Assembly: GCA_963573315.1 (NCBI GenBank)
Contig: OY752140.1
Location: forward strand, 2,108,001 to 2,172,000
Origin: Entomortierella parvispora
Lineage: Eukaryota; Mortierellomycota; Mortierellomycetes; Mortierellales; Mortierellaceae
Reading direction: 5' to 3'
Length of the DNA stretch: 64,000 bases
Below are positions 46,524-59,349 of this stretch, one piece after another (within the stretch, counting starts at the first letter, position 1; each line of letters begins with the position of its first letter). The notes beneath the pieces are model-generated. The model saw only the letters and a list, made by a program, of their open reading frames with translations, searched no databases and was not told the origin of the DNA. The translations under genes and the position numbers were made by a program.

Positions 46524-49500
46524 TCAGGTGCTTGTGGAAGCAAGAGCATCCGGACTGGGCGCAATGCCGTCCTGTGGTGGCGCTGGCATGGTCAAGGTTC
46601 GACCGCGAAGCTTCCTGAACTTGACATTGTCGCGTCTCTCAATTTCCACATCTTCCTTGGCCATGAGTTCCTCCACGGTCTTTTCGCCCACGGTATATCG
46701 GATCACCTCCTTGGGTGGGGGGGTTGGTTCAGGCGGCACAGCAGGAAGAGAACCACGTCTGACAACGGACTTGGTGGGTATCACCTTTTCTTTACCAGAG
46801 GAAGACCCTCCACCTGGTGAAGTTGGGCTCGTTGGTGAGCTCGCAGCGATCGAGACAGACTTGCGTCTCTTGGTCACCTTTGAATCTGCCACTGGCTCAG
46901 ATTTGACTGTAGCGTCCGTGTCTTTCATGGAGGCCTTGGTCTTTTTGCCAGCCGGGCCAGTAGGAACAGCGGCCTTCGCTCCCTTGGCCTTCGCAGGAAT
47001 GACCGATGCCGATGATGTTGCTGCTCCTGTTGCTGCTGCCTCAGCTCCCTTTTTGCCCTTCAGTGCTGTGGTTGCCTTGGCGGTCTTGGTGGTCTTGGCA
47101 GGTTCTGTTTTGACCTTGGACGCCTTACTCAAAGAGGTCGTTGTCGACTTTGCCTTGGCCCCTTCCTTCTTAGCGCCTTTGGTACCTTTGGCTGCAGCAG
47201 GGGATTCAGTCGACTGGGCAGTTGACTTTGTCTTTTTGGTGGCAACCTCTTTGTGGCTGGATTTGCTGCCTTGTTCCTGAATGTTGAGAAGAGAAGGGCT
47301 TACTTTGGGTGCGATATTCGGGCCAGGAGGATAGATCCGGAGATTACCACGAATAATTGGCGCCACAGACGCGGATTTCGAGGCCAAAGAACCTGCATCT
47401 TTAGGTTGAATAGCCCTTGGCTTGGGATATCTGACTTGGTCTTCGCTCTCTTCGATATCCTCTTCCTCGACATCAAACTCGGCAGTATCTTTAGGTTTGA
47501 TGGACTTTCTGCTAGAGCCTCCTTCAACTTTGATTTTCTTGGCCAGGTCACCTCTTGGAATAGGACCCACAGGATCTGGCATACGGATGGTAGTGGCGAC
47601 GTGAGGCCGCTTTTGGCCATGAGTAGCTGTCGACTTTCGTCCTGTTGAATTCGATCCTGCACCCCCATAGGGAGTGGTGGATACCGTCAAGGCAGTGTCG
47701 GCCAAAAACATGAGCGCCTCTTCCATATCAGACGAATGAGTGTGATGATGATGGCTAGCAGTGGTGCTGTTATGATCGCCCATGGCCGGAGAGTCCTCAG
47801 TGCTAGAGTGTTGGCTGTCATCGGACGAGTCACAATCTTCGCAATTCCAGCTGTATCCACTGAAAAATGAAAATATAGACGTAAACAGTTAGTTAACTAC
47901 ACCCCCATTCATAAAGGGTAGGGGAAAAAAGAACATGGTCTAGAAACGGGTCCATACCGAGGAGGCACTCGTGCCATTGGCGGATTCAGGCACTTTGGAT
48001 GGTAAGGGCGCTGACAAGTGTCACAAGTGACCATTCGATTGAGGACTTTGATGGCCATAGGCGTCAGCAAGCCATCTGAATCTCGCTCGAGCGCCAGTTT
48101 CTCCTCGGGTAGAGTAAGTTGGTGGCACACTGTACAGGGGAGGATAGGCCTTGACGCTTTAGTCTGGTAATGATTCGACGAGACACCAGAATATCCATTA
48201 GATGTCGAATAGGCCACTGAACCATAGTCGCCGCCCGGATGATATCCGTACTGTTGCTGACGATGACTGCTCTGGTGCGGAGCCGCAGCTGATGAATAGG
48301 AAATATCGTCGTGGTCGGGGTAGTCACGCTTGATGAGCCTTCCTCGACTGGATGTGAAGACGACAGGAATTTGACCCTTGCTGGTCAGCACAGGCTTAGG
48401 ATGGACCTTCTTTGACTTTGCGTTCTTTCCGTGACCGGCCGCGGACGACATAGAATTGGAGGCTGCTCTTGAGCCCTTCTTGGCCATCTTACTATAGACA
48501 CCCTTGGAGGACCGTCCCTGTCGCTGGCCACCTTCACTGTCGTCAAAGCCAGAATCAATAGGCCCATGGATGCCATTAGCAAAGTGACCCCCTCCTCCTG
48601 ACTGGCCGAAGGGATGATCGCAACCAAGTGAGTCAAAGTCAATCGTTTGGATAATGTCCTGGATACTATTTTTCCATCGAGAGGTATCTGGCAGCGAATT
48701 GTACCAAGTTAGGGTAGTGTCGATTGAGAGTGGGGTTTCTCCTACCAACTCTTCGGATGAGACGTTTTCGAGGTAGTTGGCGCACTCCAGCAGACTGGAG
48801 AGTAGGTTACGGGTGTAGGATTCGATTCTCATTCGCTCTTGCAGCGCTTGCTCAGCTTTTGAAGAGATCACCTCCAGCCTAGAACGAGTCTTTTCGATCT
48901 TGTTTTCCAGGTAATACCCGATGGAGTATTGTCGTGAAAGTTCACTGCGCTCGCGAGCGATCCTTCGTTCTCTCGCTTGTTTGAAACGAGAATAAGTATG
49001 CTCAAAGAGCTCGACTAGACCTTCGCCACTCTCGTCTTCATCATCTAGGCTTTTTTGGTCAGGCTGCCGTTGAAGACGTTGTTGTTGCAAATCCAAAAGT
49101 CGTTGGGTTCGCTTCCGTCCCTGGTCCAACTGCCACTGACTCAGAAACGCATCACGTTGTTTGACCCACTTGGCCCACCCATTGAGCTTGGCTTGGCCGT
49201 CGGTGGACCCGTGCTGCTTGCAGTACATGAAGTAAGGGTCGGCCATGTCCGAGTCTTCGAGTGTCTCCAGAAGCGAATAGGATTGGGCACATGTAACGTG
49301 AAACGACTTTCTGCACTGTCCAGCATCACATTGCACACATGCACCCAAGGCCCCATCTACAGGGTCCTTACACATGTAGCAAGTCTAGTACAATGAAACA
49401 GAATGTTAACCTCAGATGAAATGTCTAGAGGTTGTCATCAAGGGCCCCTCCATGAAGCAAGACTCTTTTGTTTTCCTTACCAAGTTCCAGTTCTTCTCGG

Positions 49501-51140
49501 GGATATCACGGACAGAGATCCTGTCCACGTTGTCTGGGTCGCCCAGTGTTGTCTCTGGCAACCACAGAGCACACACAACGTGGACCCACCCACCGCTTGG
49601 GTCTTCTGGGACCAGCCGTCGGAAAGCACCATCTTTGGAAGGGCAGCACACGCACGACTAAGAATAGGAGAGGGGAGGAATAAAAGTTGAAAGACGTCAG
49701 TCAATACACTGGTGTAAGGGGAACCTTAACTTTTTTTTTTTTCTGGATGGAAATTGAACTGAACAGAGTGTTGTCGGTAGTTGCTTGCAGCGGAAAAACT
49801 GGGATTCTTACCACCACTTCTTCGGGAGGGGCCTTGCAGCGATCACACAACCAAGGCTCGCTCTCGGACGGGAGCGTCTTGACACCATAGCAGGCCTGAT
49901 GCACACAAAGGGCGCAGTCGAGGGTGTCGCAGTAGACAAACACGTTGTCTGCCTCGGTGGATCGACCCAGACACACGCAGCATACCTCAGGATCATTATC
50001 TTTCTATTGATGTTTGTGATACCATAGGGAAAATGAATAGGAGTTAGCAACAACCTGAAGTGGGTACAAGGGGGCAAGGCCAGAAAAGGGATGTTGGGAG
50101 GGAGGGAGCGAGAAGGGGGTAAAAAAAGACCTACCCATTGCCAAAGAACCGTCAGGAGGTCCTGTTCGTCAATCAAGGCTTCCTGTTGGTCGGGCTTGAT
50201 CTCGTCTTCGCTGGCTGCATCGTCTGGCATGATCATATCCTCGTCTTCATCGTTGCTGTCCATTTTTGTGTCTTCAAAGTCAGAGTCGTCCTCGTCAGCA
50301 CCGAGGTCCATGGGTATCTCGCTCACCGACTTTGTCCTGATCTTTCGCTTCCCAGGATCGCGGTCTGCGACTGTGGGCGAGTTTGAGTTGTCCAAACAGG
50401 GGATAGTCCGCGAAATGAGACCATTTCCAGGAAGGGAGCGGAGAGGTGGAGTAGGAAATAATATATCACAAAAAGTATCATGGCATCACGGTTAGTGAGG
50501 GTCCATCCATGGGTGGATTGCAGAGCAATATAGACAGGCGACGGGGAAAAAAAAATAACAAAAACAAAAAAAGTTTTTCACTTCACTTACAGATCTTTTG
50601 GAACAGGCTGGCAGTGTCATTTTCACCCTTCTTGGATGTGTCTGTCTTTGCCTTCTTCTTGGCTGGCATCCCAGCTATGTCTCTTGCGACAAGCACCAGG
50701 GGGTTGGGAGGAATATCGACGCTGACATGGCGGTTGACCCGCTTGAGTCTCCCGTCGTTTAAATTCCCTGGAATCAGAGCGATCTCTGTGTCTTCTGATC
50801 CAGTCTCTGTCTGATCTGCGCGATGCTCATACGCAACGAACGAGCCTTGGTTTGCAAAAGTAGTATGGCTCTGTCCATGCTCCTCCAAAGGCGTCGGTAG
50901 CAGCGGGTATGGCGGACTGTGGTATGGCTGCCCATTGTGGTACGACTGACTGGGAAGATGCCGATGGCTATAGTCCTGCTGCTGCTGTAGCTGGTGATGA
51001 TGCTGGTGGACAGATCCCATATCCAGGGAGAGGCGGTCTGACCTGGTATCCGCACTCGAGTCCGGCGTCATCATGGTCGGTGTCCTGGCACTAACGAACT
51101 CTTGCGGGAATGCAGCGGGGTAGTGCTGGGGTGGGACCAT
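46524..51140 (-). CDS. PHF14: PHF14-like PHD/ePHD chromatin protein
   Basis: Nuclear histone-reader protein. Firm exons: 50135 (upstream end near 50400), 50003-49812, 49657-49481, 49384-47958, 47859-46524, all in frame. PHD1: VCCVCLGRSTEAD, CVHQACYGV, WLCDRC. Extended PHD: CVCCPSKDGAFRR, GGWVHVVCALWLP, TCYMCKDP, ACVQCDAGQCRKSFHVTCA, YCKQHG. A coiled-coil region (about 49100-48780) leads to PHD-type CTVCHQL, VTCDTCQRPYHPKCL and YSWNCEDCDSSDD, in the order seen in human PHF14. The C-terminus (47750 on) is Lys/Ala/Ser-rich and disordered. The exon 51140-50591 (Gln/His-rich) may be the true first exon, but no AG acceptor near 50400-50470 joins it in frame, so the 5' structure is unresolved. Confidence 0.85.
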
Positions 51141-52298
51141 GGCTCTCTGTGCCTGTGTTCTCGTACGATGCGCTCTGTGGTGAAAACTTTTTTTTTATCA
51201 CTCTCTCTTATTCAGGTCAGCAGGGAGACACACAGTCGGGAGTACCGAACTGGAAGTGCAACGAAGCAGGAACGGAATGGTTCTCTCGGCTAAAGAGATG
51301 GTTTTTGGCAGCAGGGTAAGATGTCGATTCATGAACCACGACCAGATATCGTCATAGACAAACAATGAAAGAAAAAGAAGGCATGCGCGTTAGTGGACAG
51401 TGTAACAAAGGGTCCCGTTGCCACCATCGATCCAAGCATTTAATTCCTCTCATACCCGGTCTGGCAGTCTTGACAAGCACACACCCCACACCAGAACCAG
51501 AGCGGTGTCGCTAGTATTTCCACGGTGCTGAATGGTGCAAAGAGCGGAGGACTTGTCGACGACGGGAGCAAAAGGGTTGATTGCAGGGGTGAGTTGCTTC
51601 TTTTGCAATGCAAAGGGGTGAGTTGAAAAGAGAATGAGAATGAAGTGAAGAGAAGCGAAAAGAGAATAGGGCCGAGTCGTCGTCGTGTGTCGTCAGGAGG
51701 AAGAAGGAAGGGAGGAAGGGAAGAAAGGAGGACGGAGAGCGGGTAAAAGGAAGAAGAGAAGAAAGAAAGAAAGAGAGAACGAACGAACGAACGAAAGAAG
51801 AAGGCCAGCAAAGCAAGAGGAGACAGAAAAAAAAAATCGAAAGAACCAATCACCCACATGCGATTCGCGCAGAGTTGCGTGCAAATCCCATGGACAAGAG
51901 CCTTCTCTCTTTCTTCCCACATCCTCCGCCTTTTGTCCGCCCTTGGGTTCAGCTGGATTGGCCGCTGCCTCTTTCTTTCTCTCTTCTCTCTCTCTCTCTA
52001 GATTCCCCTCTTGTTCTTCTCGAGACCACTCCACTCCATGGATCGCGGAAAGGGAAGGGGTGGGTGTGGATGTGGATCTGGGTGGACGGGACCGAAAAAG
52101 GGCCCAAATGCTCGCGACAACCTGGACTTTTTTTCTTTTGCTACCCCCTCCTTCTTTCTTCTTCACCCCTCCCATCCTTTTGTTCCTTTCTTCCCACCTT
52201 GTGCACACACCAAGAACACAAAAAGAAACTGGGACACAAAAAAAAAAAAAAAAAAAAAAACATTGAAGCACTGGGCGCTGCTCCGGAGGAAGGGGCGA
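51141..52298. other. intergenic region upstream of PHF14-like gene
   Basis: 1.16 kb of strongly strand-biased low-complexity sequence (GAAGAAAG-rich 51690-51840, CTTTCTCTC-rich 51980-52010, A-run 52238-52260). Open frames on both strands are artefacts of that composition. The minus-strand frame ending CQDCQTGYERN (51440) has a few plausible residues but no start or domain. Confidence 0.4.
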
Positions 52299-52679
52299 AT
52301 GCACCCATTCGCCCACACGACTCCCGCTTGCAGGAAAGAATTTTTCTTTTTGGATCGTGTTCTTTTCAAGTTTGCTTCCTTCCTTCCCTCTTTCTTTCCT
52401 CTTTCTTCCTCTCTTTCAGAACCTCAGCCTTCCCTTCCTCTCTATGCCATTCCGACTCTTGCTGCTGCCTCACTTCTTGTTTCCTTGATTCAGTCATCGG
52501 TGCCAGAACAACCCAAGACGTCGAAAACCGTTGCAGAGACCGACAGATTGCAGCACACGGTCGACAACGCAGATTCACGGATTGATAAAAAAATGCCCGA
52601 AGTCACCCACAGTATCGTCACTGCCGCCAGTGTCTTCAAGGAGTCGAACAACCAAGGAGCCAGAGAAGAGGCATATTGA
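52299..52679 (+). CDS. doubtful small ORF, possible membrane protein
   Basis: I do not recognise it. An open frame from ATG 52299 gives 126 aa, but the stretch 52380-52423 is a perfect polypyrimidine tract ending CTTTCAG, so the real gene may be a final exon starting at 52424, with the first exon not found. The credible part reads LYAIPTLAAASLLVSLIQS (a hydrophobic helix), then a hydrophilic tail with KTVAETDRLQH and EVTHSIVTAASVFKESN, ending at TGA 52679. Codon use in this part is balanced, unlike the low-complexity upstream sequence. Confidence 0.4.
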   Translation: MHPFAHTTPACRKEFFFLDRVLFKFASFLPSFFPLSSSLSEPQPSLPLYAIPTLAAASLLVSLIQSSVPEQPKTSKTVAETDRLQHTVDNADSRIDKKMPEVTHSIVTAASVFKESNNQGAREEAY

Positions 52680-53956
52680 CAGGGTACCCATGACGCAATT
52701 GGTCTCTTTATTTCTTTATAGTTTTTTGTACCTCATCGGAGCCGAACACAACCTTTATATTGTTCAGGAAGCAGACAAGTCTGCTGAACATTCACGTCTG
52801 AACACATGAACAATGAGGAAAGTCCCAAAGTCCAAGGCCAGGCCAGGTCAGGAAATACTCATTATTCAGGAATGGGCAAGGTTCGACACAGAGAGAACCG
52901 CGGCGGCCTGGATTGTCCTGCGCTCGGAATTGTCGCCCGAACGATCTCTGTCCTCCCCTCACGCACCTTTGTGTTTTTTTGTACTTCTGAACACAAGCAA
53001 AAAAAGGAGGACGAAAAGGGGGGCGGGGAGGAGCGGACCAGGGGGGCTGTTGACGACGCACTGATGTCAACTTTCAGAACAAAAAAACACGTCCAATTGG
53101 ACAGGTCGCGTGAACAAGAGGACGCGTCCCGATGCTTACTGCCTCTGTTCGCACTGCAGAAATGAGAAAAGTATTGTTTTGCATCAATAAAAGATCGGAA
53201 ACCCCACATCTACCTTTGCTCACCTACGTTCAGTGATAGTCGGTGATGGTCAGTAATTACAATAAATTACTCTTCCCTTTTTTTGCAGTGGCGCTGTGAG
53301 ATATTTAGGAGTTTTATTTGTATCGTACTCATCCTCACTCAACACAGACACAGGTCTGAAGAAGCCCACAACACAGTTGTGCCCATACCAGTGATTGTGA
53401 GCAACTTTTTTAACCGAGTTAACCGGTTAACCGAGTCAAAAGGCTAACCAGCGGGTCAATTGACCTGACCGTCTTAACCGATTGACCTCTTTGACTGATT
53501 GACTTCTTTGGCCGATTCCCCAGCACCCCATCTCAGGAACCCACACACCAAGATTTGACTGCATCTATGGACACCGAGGTTTCGAGTTGTTTGCAGTGCT
53601 ACAAGTCAGGGAATTCCCACGACCAACTGATTGTGTGCACTCAAACTATAGCGAATTGGCTAACGTTCCTACCCGAAGAATTCATCTTTGGACAGCGATA
53701 TACAGGCACATCATAATCGATATCCACGATGCTCTTTACCAATTGAGCACGACTGACCGATTGATCAGGTCAACCAGCTGACCTTTTGACTAAATCTTCA
53801 TTCGCTAAGCGTAAACACCTTTATATCGTACCAGAATTTCGTTGAAGTAAAATGAGTTTTGTCTGCGCTACTGCCCATTACTTCAGTTCTCTTCGCATCC
53901 ATTCTGGCGAACAAAAAACACATGATCCTTTCCCTAGGAAGGATATGCAAAAGATA
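52680..53956. other. intergenic region before the tRNA gene
   Basis: 1.3 kb without a supportable protein gene. It contains a degenerate TTAACC/TTGACC repeat (listed separately). The frames at 52806-53165 and 53587-53781 lack motifs. Confidence 0.45.
53408..53517. repeat. degenerate TTAACCG / TTGACC short repeat with palindrome
   Basis: AACCGAGTTAACCGGTTAACC is a near-perfect palindrome around TTAACCGGTTAA, continuing into ACCGATTGACC, TGACTGATTGACTT and similar units. Related CTGACCGATTGATCAGGTCAAC appears again at 53751-53772. Confidence 0.65.
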
Positions 53957-54028
53957 TGCCCACAGCAGGGATCGAACCTGCTACCTTCTGCTTACTAGGC
54001 AGACGCTCTACCAATGAGCTATGCGGGC
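53957..54028 (-). tRNA. tRNA-Thr (anticodon AGT)
   Basis: Folds as a full cloverleaf on the minus strand: acceptor GCCCGCA/TGTGGGC (one G-T), D stem GCTC/GAGC, anticodon stem TCTGC/GCAGA with loop CTAGTAA (anticodon AGT, decoding ACU and, as inosine, ACC), T stem GCAGG/CCTGC with loop TTCGATC, discriminator A. No intron, CCA not encoded. Internal promoters: A box TAGCTCATTGG and B box GGTTCGATCC. Confidence 0.95.
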
Positions 54029-54246
54029 CAAGCTGGCCTTAGAACTTGATGTTTTTCAAAAGTTTAGAAAAGTTTATATACCAAAACATCATCCATTAGA
54101 TCACGTGACATTGTTTACTTTAAAATTGCTAAGCCTCTATTATAACCGAAATGACCATTGTCAAGAAAAAAAACCCCTCAGAGAAAACCTACGCGTTTTT
54201 TTTATATTTTTCAAAATGTTCAGAAAATAAATACAGGACGAGATTT

Positions 54247-57200
54247 TTAGATATATCCTGATGGCGAGTATCCTCCCTCATTATTGCCATTGTCTCTACT
54301 CCTCGTGCTTCCTGGAGTGGTTGGTCCGGTGGTACGACCGGCGCTTCTGTCACTGTGATGACTGCGATTGTTTTCTCGACGTGAATAATCAGGTGAGCCT
54401 GCTCCTAGTAGAGGTGTGAAGGCAACACCGGCGCCACTCCGTAGCTGCTGCGACGGTGTTGAAGATGGTGCTGTACCTTGCAGAAGAGGTGAAGAAGGTG
54501 AACCATAGGAGGCGACGGAAGTCGCATGGCTATTCCTATAGCTATTAGATCTCCTTTGTTGATCTCGTTCATGTTCCACACGACTCTCCTCCATGGCCCG
54601 TTGAAGTTCCTGCTCCTCTCTAGATAGAGACTCAATCACGGCAGGGTCATAATAGACAGGTGGTGGAGGTGATAGGCTCTGCATCGGATACGACCGTTGC
54701 TGCCCTCCATGAGCTGCACCTTGGACTACATCCACCCCATATGGTGGAGGGGACTGGAGACCGGCACCATTGGAGTTGTTGGTAACGGCTCTAGCGCCGC
54801 TCTGAGTATAACTACCGCCTCTGTGGGGTCCAAGTCCTGGTGGTTTCGGCACCATCATTTTGCGTTGTCGTCTGTTATCGAGGCATCGGGCACAGCAACA
54901 ACTCCAGATACAACAAATGAGAATCAAACCAAGCAAGCATCCCACTGGAATCACGATCGACAAATGGTTCCTAGCCCAGTTCAAGACACCCTTGATACCA
55001 CTGCTGTATTTGCAGTCGCCCTGCGAGCAAGTGCCTCCGAAACCACAGGGTGTTCCGTCGATGAAATTGGTTCCAGGAACTTGCATGCATGACAACGAGT
55101 TGCCGGAGGGATCATTGCACAGAAGCTCACAGGAACTCGAGGCGCCACAAGCCTTTGTGATGCCCTGTCGATCTTGTTGCTGGCACTGCAAATCACGAGA
55201 GGTGCAAACACCATTGGCGCATTGCAGGCCAGTGACATTGCCGGTTCCTTTGCAGGGCGTTTCGTTCGTAATGCGAATGTCGGGAGGACATGTCGCATTG
55301 GTACCTGAACAAACCTCCTGAACATCGCACTCTGAGATGGCTTGCCGACAGACTTGACCAGCGGGCTTAAGCTGACAATTCGAGCAACAGTCATCGTTCA
55401 TATCATCACAGACGGCGGTTCCCTTAAACTTGCAAGTCGTGCCATCGCAGCACGGATCATTGGCACAATCATCGACGGAACCACAATCACAGTCTTCTCC
55501 TGCCTCTTTGAGCCCGTTGCCACAAATGTTGGGCTCAGAGCTTTGGGTATCTCGAGTGCCTGGAGGTTTAAGACACTGGCCCGACGAACTCTGGATGGTG
55601 CCGCACATAGCCTTGATACTGCAAGGGGAAAATTGCCTGGTGGCGACCTGTTCGGATGGGTTCATGATGAATTGGGCTGCAGCGTCACAGGTCGTGGCCG
55701 AAAGTGGGCAACATTGTCCGTTGGGGTTGGGACAAAGCTGGGATGTACAGTCGTGAATAGCTCCAAAACCATGTCCAATCTCGTGTGCCACCACCATCCA
55801 TTCACTTGGTGTCACTGAGGAGACCCCAGTCCCCGCGGTATATTGAAGACCAGACCCTTCTCCTTGGGATTGAGACTTCATCTGACAAAGCGTCTTTGTC
55901 CAGGCAATGCCCACGATCGAGCCTGAGTTACATTTGGTCATCAGATGCCAGAGTCCGGCACCGTCATTGCTCCTTCCACCCTGTCCTCGCCAGAAACTGA
56001 AGTCGCTCAATCGTTGATCAATAGTATAAGCTGCCGAACACTCTTGGTTCCACTCTACGCCTTTGACTGGCGTTGCGGGGCAATTGTCGGTGGTGATATT
56101 GAGTGCAATCACGCCCAAGGCGACATTGAAAGTGCTTTCGTAAATTCCTGATGCAGTGTTGAAGTCTGCGAAGATCTGCTTCCGAGCTAATGCCGCCCCT
56201 CCATAGTTCCTGACGTATGTGCAATCAGCGGCAACTCCCTAGATTTATGAAACAAATACATATTAACAATATACCGACATGTACAACGTCCGATTTCCTC
56301 TCATAGACTCACCATGTAATTGACCAGGCGATTTGCGGGGCAGCCTTCGGGGACGGGATTTGGTCCTGCAACCTTGACTGCGACCTGGCGTTTGGACAAA
56401 GGCGCTTTCAACATGTCAGACCAGGAGGAGCTCAGGTCGAGTCCACCACCAAATCCAGGGGCAGGTACAGTCAGTGTCCTGTTAGGAGGATAGTAATATT
56501 CGAAAGCATCGGCGTCAGATGGCTCTTGATTGATAAGGCTATGTGTCCCACACGACTGTTGTTGCTCCTGAAGATATCCTTGACCGTCGCTCCTTCGTTT
56601 TTTCAGAGTAGGTGCTTTATAAAGATCAGAGTCTCGATAGATGACAAGGCTGGAGTGTGATGAAGAAAAAGCTGGAGGAGTTGCATCATCCGATCGTTTT
56701 TGCACCCGATAGTGCTGTCCTGTGGTGACATGGTAAACATCGTCATCGACCATGAACGCGCCTCGAAGAACCAATCCATTGTTGAGCCTGTGTCCATAAA
56801 AAAATGATTGGGATGAAATAAGTTCAGTGGCCACAAACAATCAACATTCAATTTACTTGAACTTGAGCAACAGACTACTCCCATCCCGTCTCGCTTGGGA
56901 TTTACCTATCAGTGATGCTGTTGTCTCGGCTGTCATCATGCTCAATCATCATCCGCGCCCAACCTTGGACGCCTTCCTCGTGGAGCATATGCTCGATCGT
57001 CCGTTTCTCCACCCGTGAGGTCGTCAGGGCTCGGTTCCATTTACGGTCTGAATGATATCGATCCTGGATGACAACTCCTCGGAAGGCTTTGATTTCCTCC
57101 AAATCCACATCTCCTAGATCTGCTTCGGGATGAATGAAGTCATGGTTGGGCTCCAGGTATAGGTGAAACGTAGTGTTGAAGGCTGAGAACGAAAGTCGAA

Positions 57201-57547
57201 CAGTATCATGCTTGGATACCGTATCCTGTTTGGCGAAGTTAGGTTGGCTGTTGCTGCGCTTGACCAATTTTAGTGTTGTTGCATCCCTGGGTAGAATGTC
57301 ATGTTGAAGGTCCAGGATATGTTCGGACCGAGTGATGGTGGGCAAGGACGACGAGTGGGCTGACAGAGATATAGCAAGACGGAGAAGTCGGAGGTATACG
57401 TGGTTAGACAGTAGATCCGTGCACAACGACTGAACAGTAAAGACGTTGTCGTGATCTAATACCTTGAACCGTGGTTGTCCAGGAAGAAGATAAGGCAAGG
57501 ACAGACAAAAGAACCAGGGCCGCGGTGGCCCTTATTGACGTGACCAT
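54247..57547 (-). CDS. ADAM-type metalloprotease (adamalysin with disintegrin domain)
   Basis: Type I membrane zinc protease that sheds or cleaves surface proteins; ADAM genes are known from several fungi. Four exons, 57547-57463, 57359-56906, 56787-56313 and 56238-54247, total 3006 nt (1001 aa), in frame. Signal peptide at residues 1-28 (ATAALVLLSVLALSSSW); prodomain to about 330; metalloprotease domain with zinc site H490-E-I-G-H-G-F-G-A-I-H-D501; NPSEQ turn after it; disintegrin-like Cys-rich region (CGNGLKEAGEDCDCGS, DPCCDGTTCKF, CSNCQLKPAGQVCR); a further Cys-rich region; transmembrane helix about 764-788 (IVIPVGCLLGLILICC); cytoplasmic tail rich in Pro, Ser and Arg. The start at 57547 is preferred because only this frame supplies a signal peptide and splices in frame. 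Confidence 0.92.
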
Positions 57548-59349
57548 TTAGGACAATGATATCTAAACTCTGATGGCTGTTGGTGTGGTGGTGAGAGCTG
57601 GCAGTTGGGTCGATCGAAAAGAGGGGGATGGTATAGCAAAAGACAGAACAAGAGAAAGAGAGAGAGAGAGAGACAGAGAGAGAGCAAAGAGAGCACGCAG
57701 GGCTGAGAGGACAGAGATTAAGAGGGACAGCGGCAAGCGAGCGTTGCGGCGGGCTTTGGAGTGGCGCTGTTCTACTGTTGTTTGTTTCCAGTTGTAAAGT
57801 GTGCAGACAAAAAGAAGGAAGAAAGGAAGGAAGGAATGCGTGAACGAGCGGATGGATTGGATGGATTAGATTGGACACAGACGGATGGATTGATTGAACG
57901 AATGGACAGATGCGACTTGATGCAAGGAAGGGAGAGGAAAGGAAGAAAGAGAGCGAGAAGAAGGAAGCAAAGAGAGGGGACGGCGCATGCGAATCCGGCG
58001 GTTCCTTTTTCCTGTCTTGCCTCGTCTTGTCTGCCCCTGGTCCCTGGAAATAGAACACACTGAGAAGCGAAACCTCGGCTTTTGTCCTTTATTTTGTTGG
58101 GATCTTGCGCCTCCCCGCTGACTCGCTCCCCTCTGCCCGACGTACGTCCTGCCTCGAATCTGTCGAGTCTTTACCCGGGACTCTCTCTCTGCTGTCGAAT
58201 ACCGAGAGACCTGTCAGCCGCTCAAACAGATACAGTCTCTCTCTAGACTGTCATCCCCCAGCTGCTGCTCCCTGTCAAGCACAGCCTCATCCTTATCTGC
58301 GCCTTTGGAATTGGGGCAAGGAAAAAAAATAGGGGTGCCTTCCTGCCCACCTGCCTCGCCACCTGTACAAACTCGTACCAGGTACAAGCAAACAACAATG
58401 CTGTCATGTTGACCTCGGTGGCCGTGAAGGTACATGTAATTGTTGTAATCAAGCTAGTCCATCTTTCTATCAATCTCGCGCGAGACAACAACAGCCCTGG
58501 GTTTGATATGCGTGTCCTTGAGGAGGCTATGTCCCCACCCTCTGCCATTCACTTCCGTCCCACGGGTGCAACGACTGTGGTTGCTAAGCTGGAACCATGG
58601 GGAAGGCACTCCCCTAGACGACGCGTCTCTTGTTGGTGGCGATCAGATACAGAAAGTGCAAGGGGCTCTGCTTGCATCCCGTCCTGATAGGACGATAGGC
58701 AGGCGCTTTTTCATCATAGTTTGCTCAGTTCATCATGTTGCAGCACGCTCCGCTGAAGCGGTGCACGGCATTCTCCAGAACAAAACACGAGAGTACATAA
58801 TGTCTCTCCTCAAGAGGAGACACATGTCAAGAACCCGGCGAACCTTGGGGCCCCTACTCGGATTGTTCCTGACATTCCTTCTCTTCCATATCGACCAAAA
58901 CAGTCGCAGTCCCCACAGAGCAAATTTTGTGTCTATTAGTCTAGTCTATATACACTGGGTGCGCCACTAATCTCATTGTTCGCATCATGGCGATATCATC
59001 GCTCCGAATTCCATCTTGAACGAACCTGGCAAGGCAGGCGGGCAGATAGTTGGGAGCTGACCGTTTCAACGACTGTCGTTCAACTCATCTCTTCCTCCTC
59101 ATCTTCATTTTTCGCCTCATTCCTCTCTTCATTCTCTTGTTTTCTTATTTTTTTCCCCTAGTTCTTTAGTTCTGAGCGCACTGTCACACTTGGCACGCGC
59201 CTGGAATTTCCTTATTGTTGCACTGCATCTCCTCCTAGCCTTAATCTGCCTGCCCTGCTTCCCTTCCTTGGTGTCCTCCGCCTGTGCCCTACCCTGCTTT
59301 CCTTCCTTGGTGTCCTCCGCCTTAACGTTTCCCGTTTCCCACCTCATCC
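57548..59349. other. intergenic region between ADAM and glycosyltransferase genes
   Basis: 1.8 kb divergent promoter region. It contains an AG microsatellite (57654-57682), purine-rich runs on the ADAM side and pyrimidine-rich sequence on the other. Frames at 58105-58332, 58406-58687 and 58503-58970 have no recognisable motif and are not called. Confidence 0.45.
59253..59322. repeat. 39-bp tandem duplication in the 5' leader of the glycosyltransferase gene
   Basis: CCCTGCTTCCCTTCCTTGG at 59253 recurs with one change at 59292, both followed by TGTCCTCCGCC. It ends 27 bp before ATG 59350. Confidence 0.85.

Noticed and set aside
46528..47280. 250-codon plus-strand open frame
   Set aside because: Antisense shadow of the Lys/Ala/Ser-rich tail of the PHF14-like gene; no motif of its own.
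51440..51922. Minus-strand 160-codon frame ending in a Cys-rich segment
   Set aside because: Most of it is a translated purine/pyrimidine repeat; no start or family match.
58406..58970. Two overlapping plus-strand frames upstream of the glycosyltransferase
   Set aside because: They overlap in different frames and show no motif or conserved composition.
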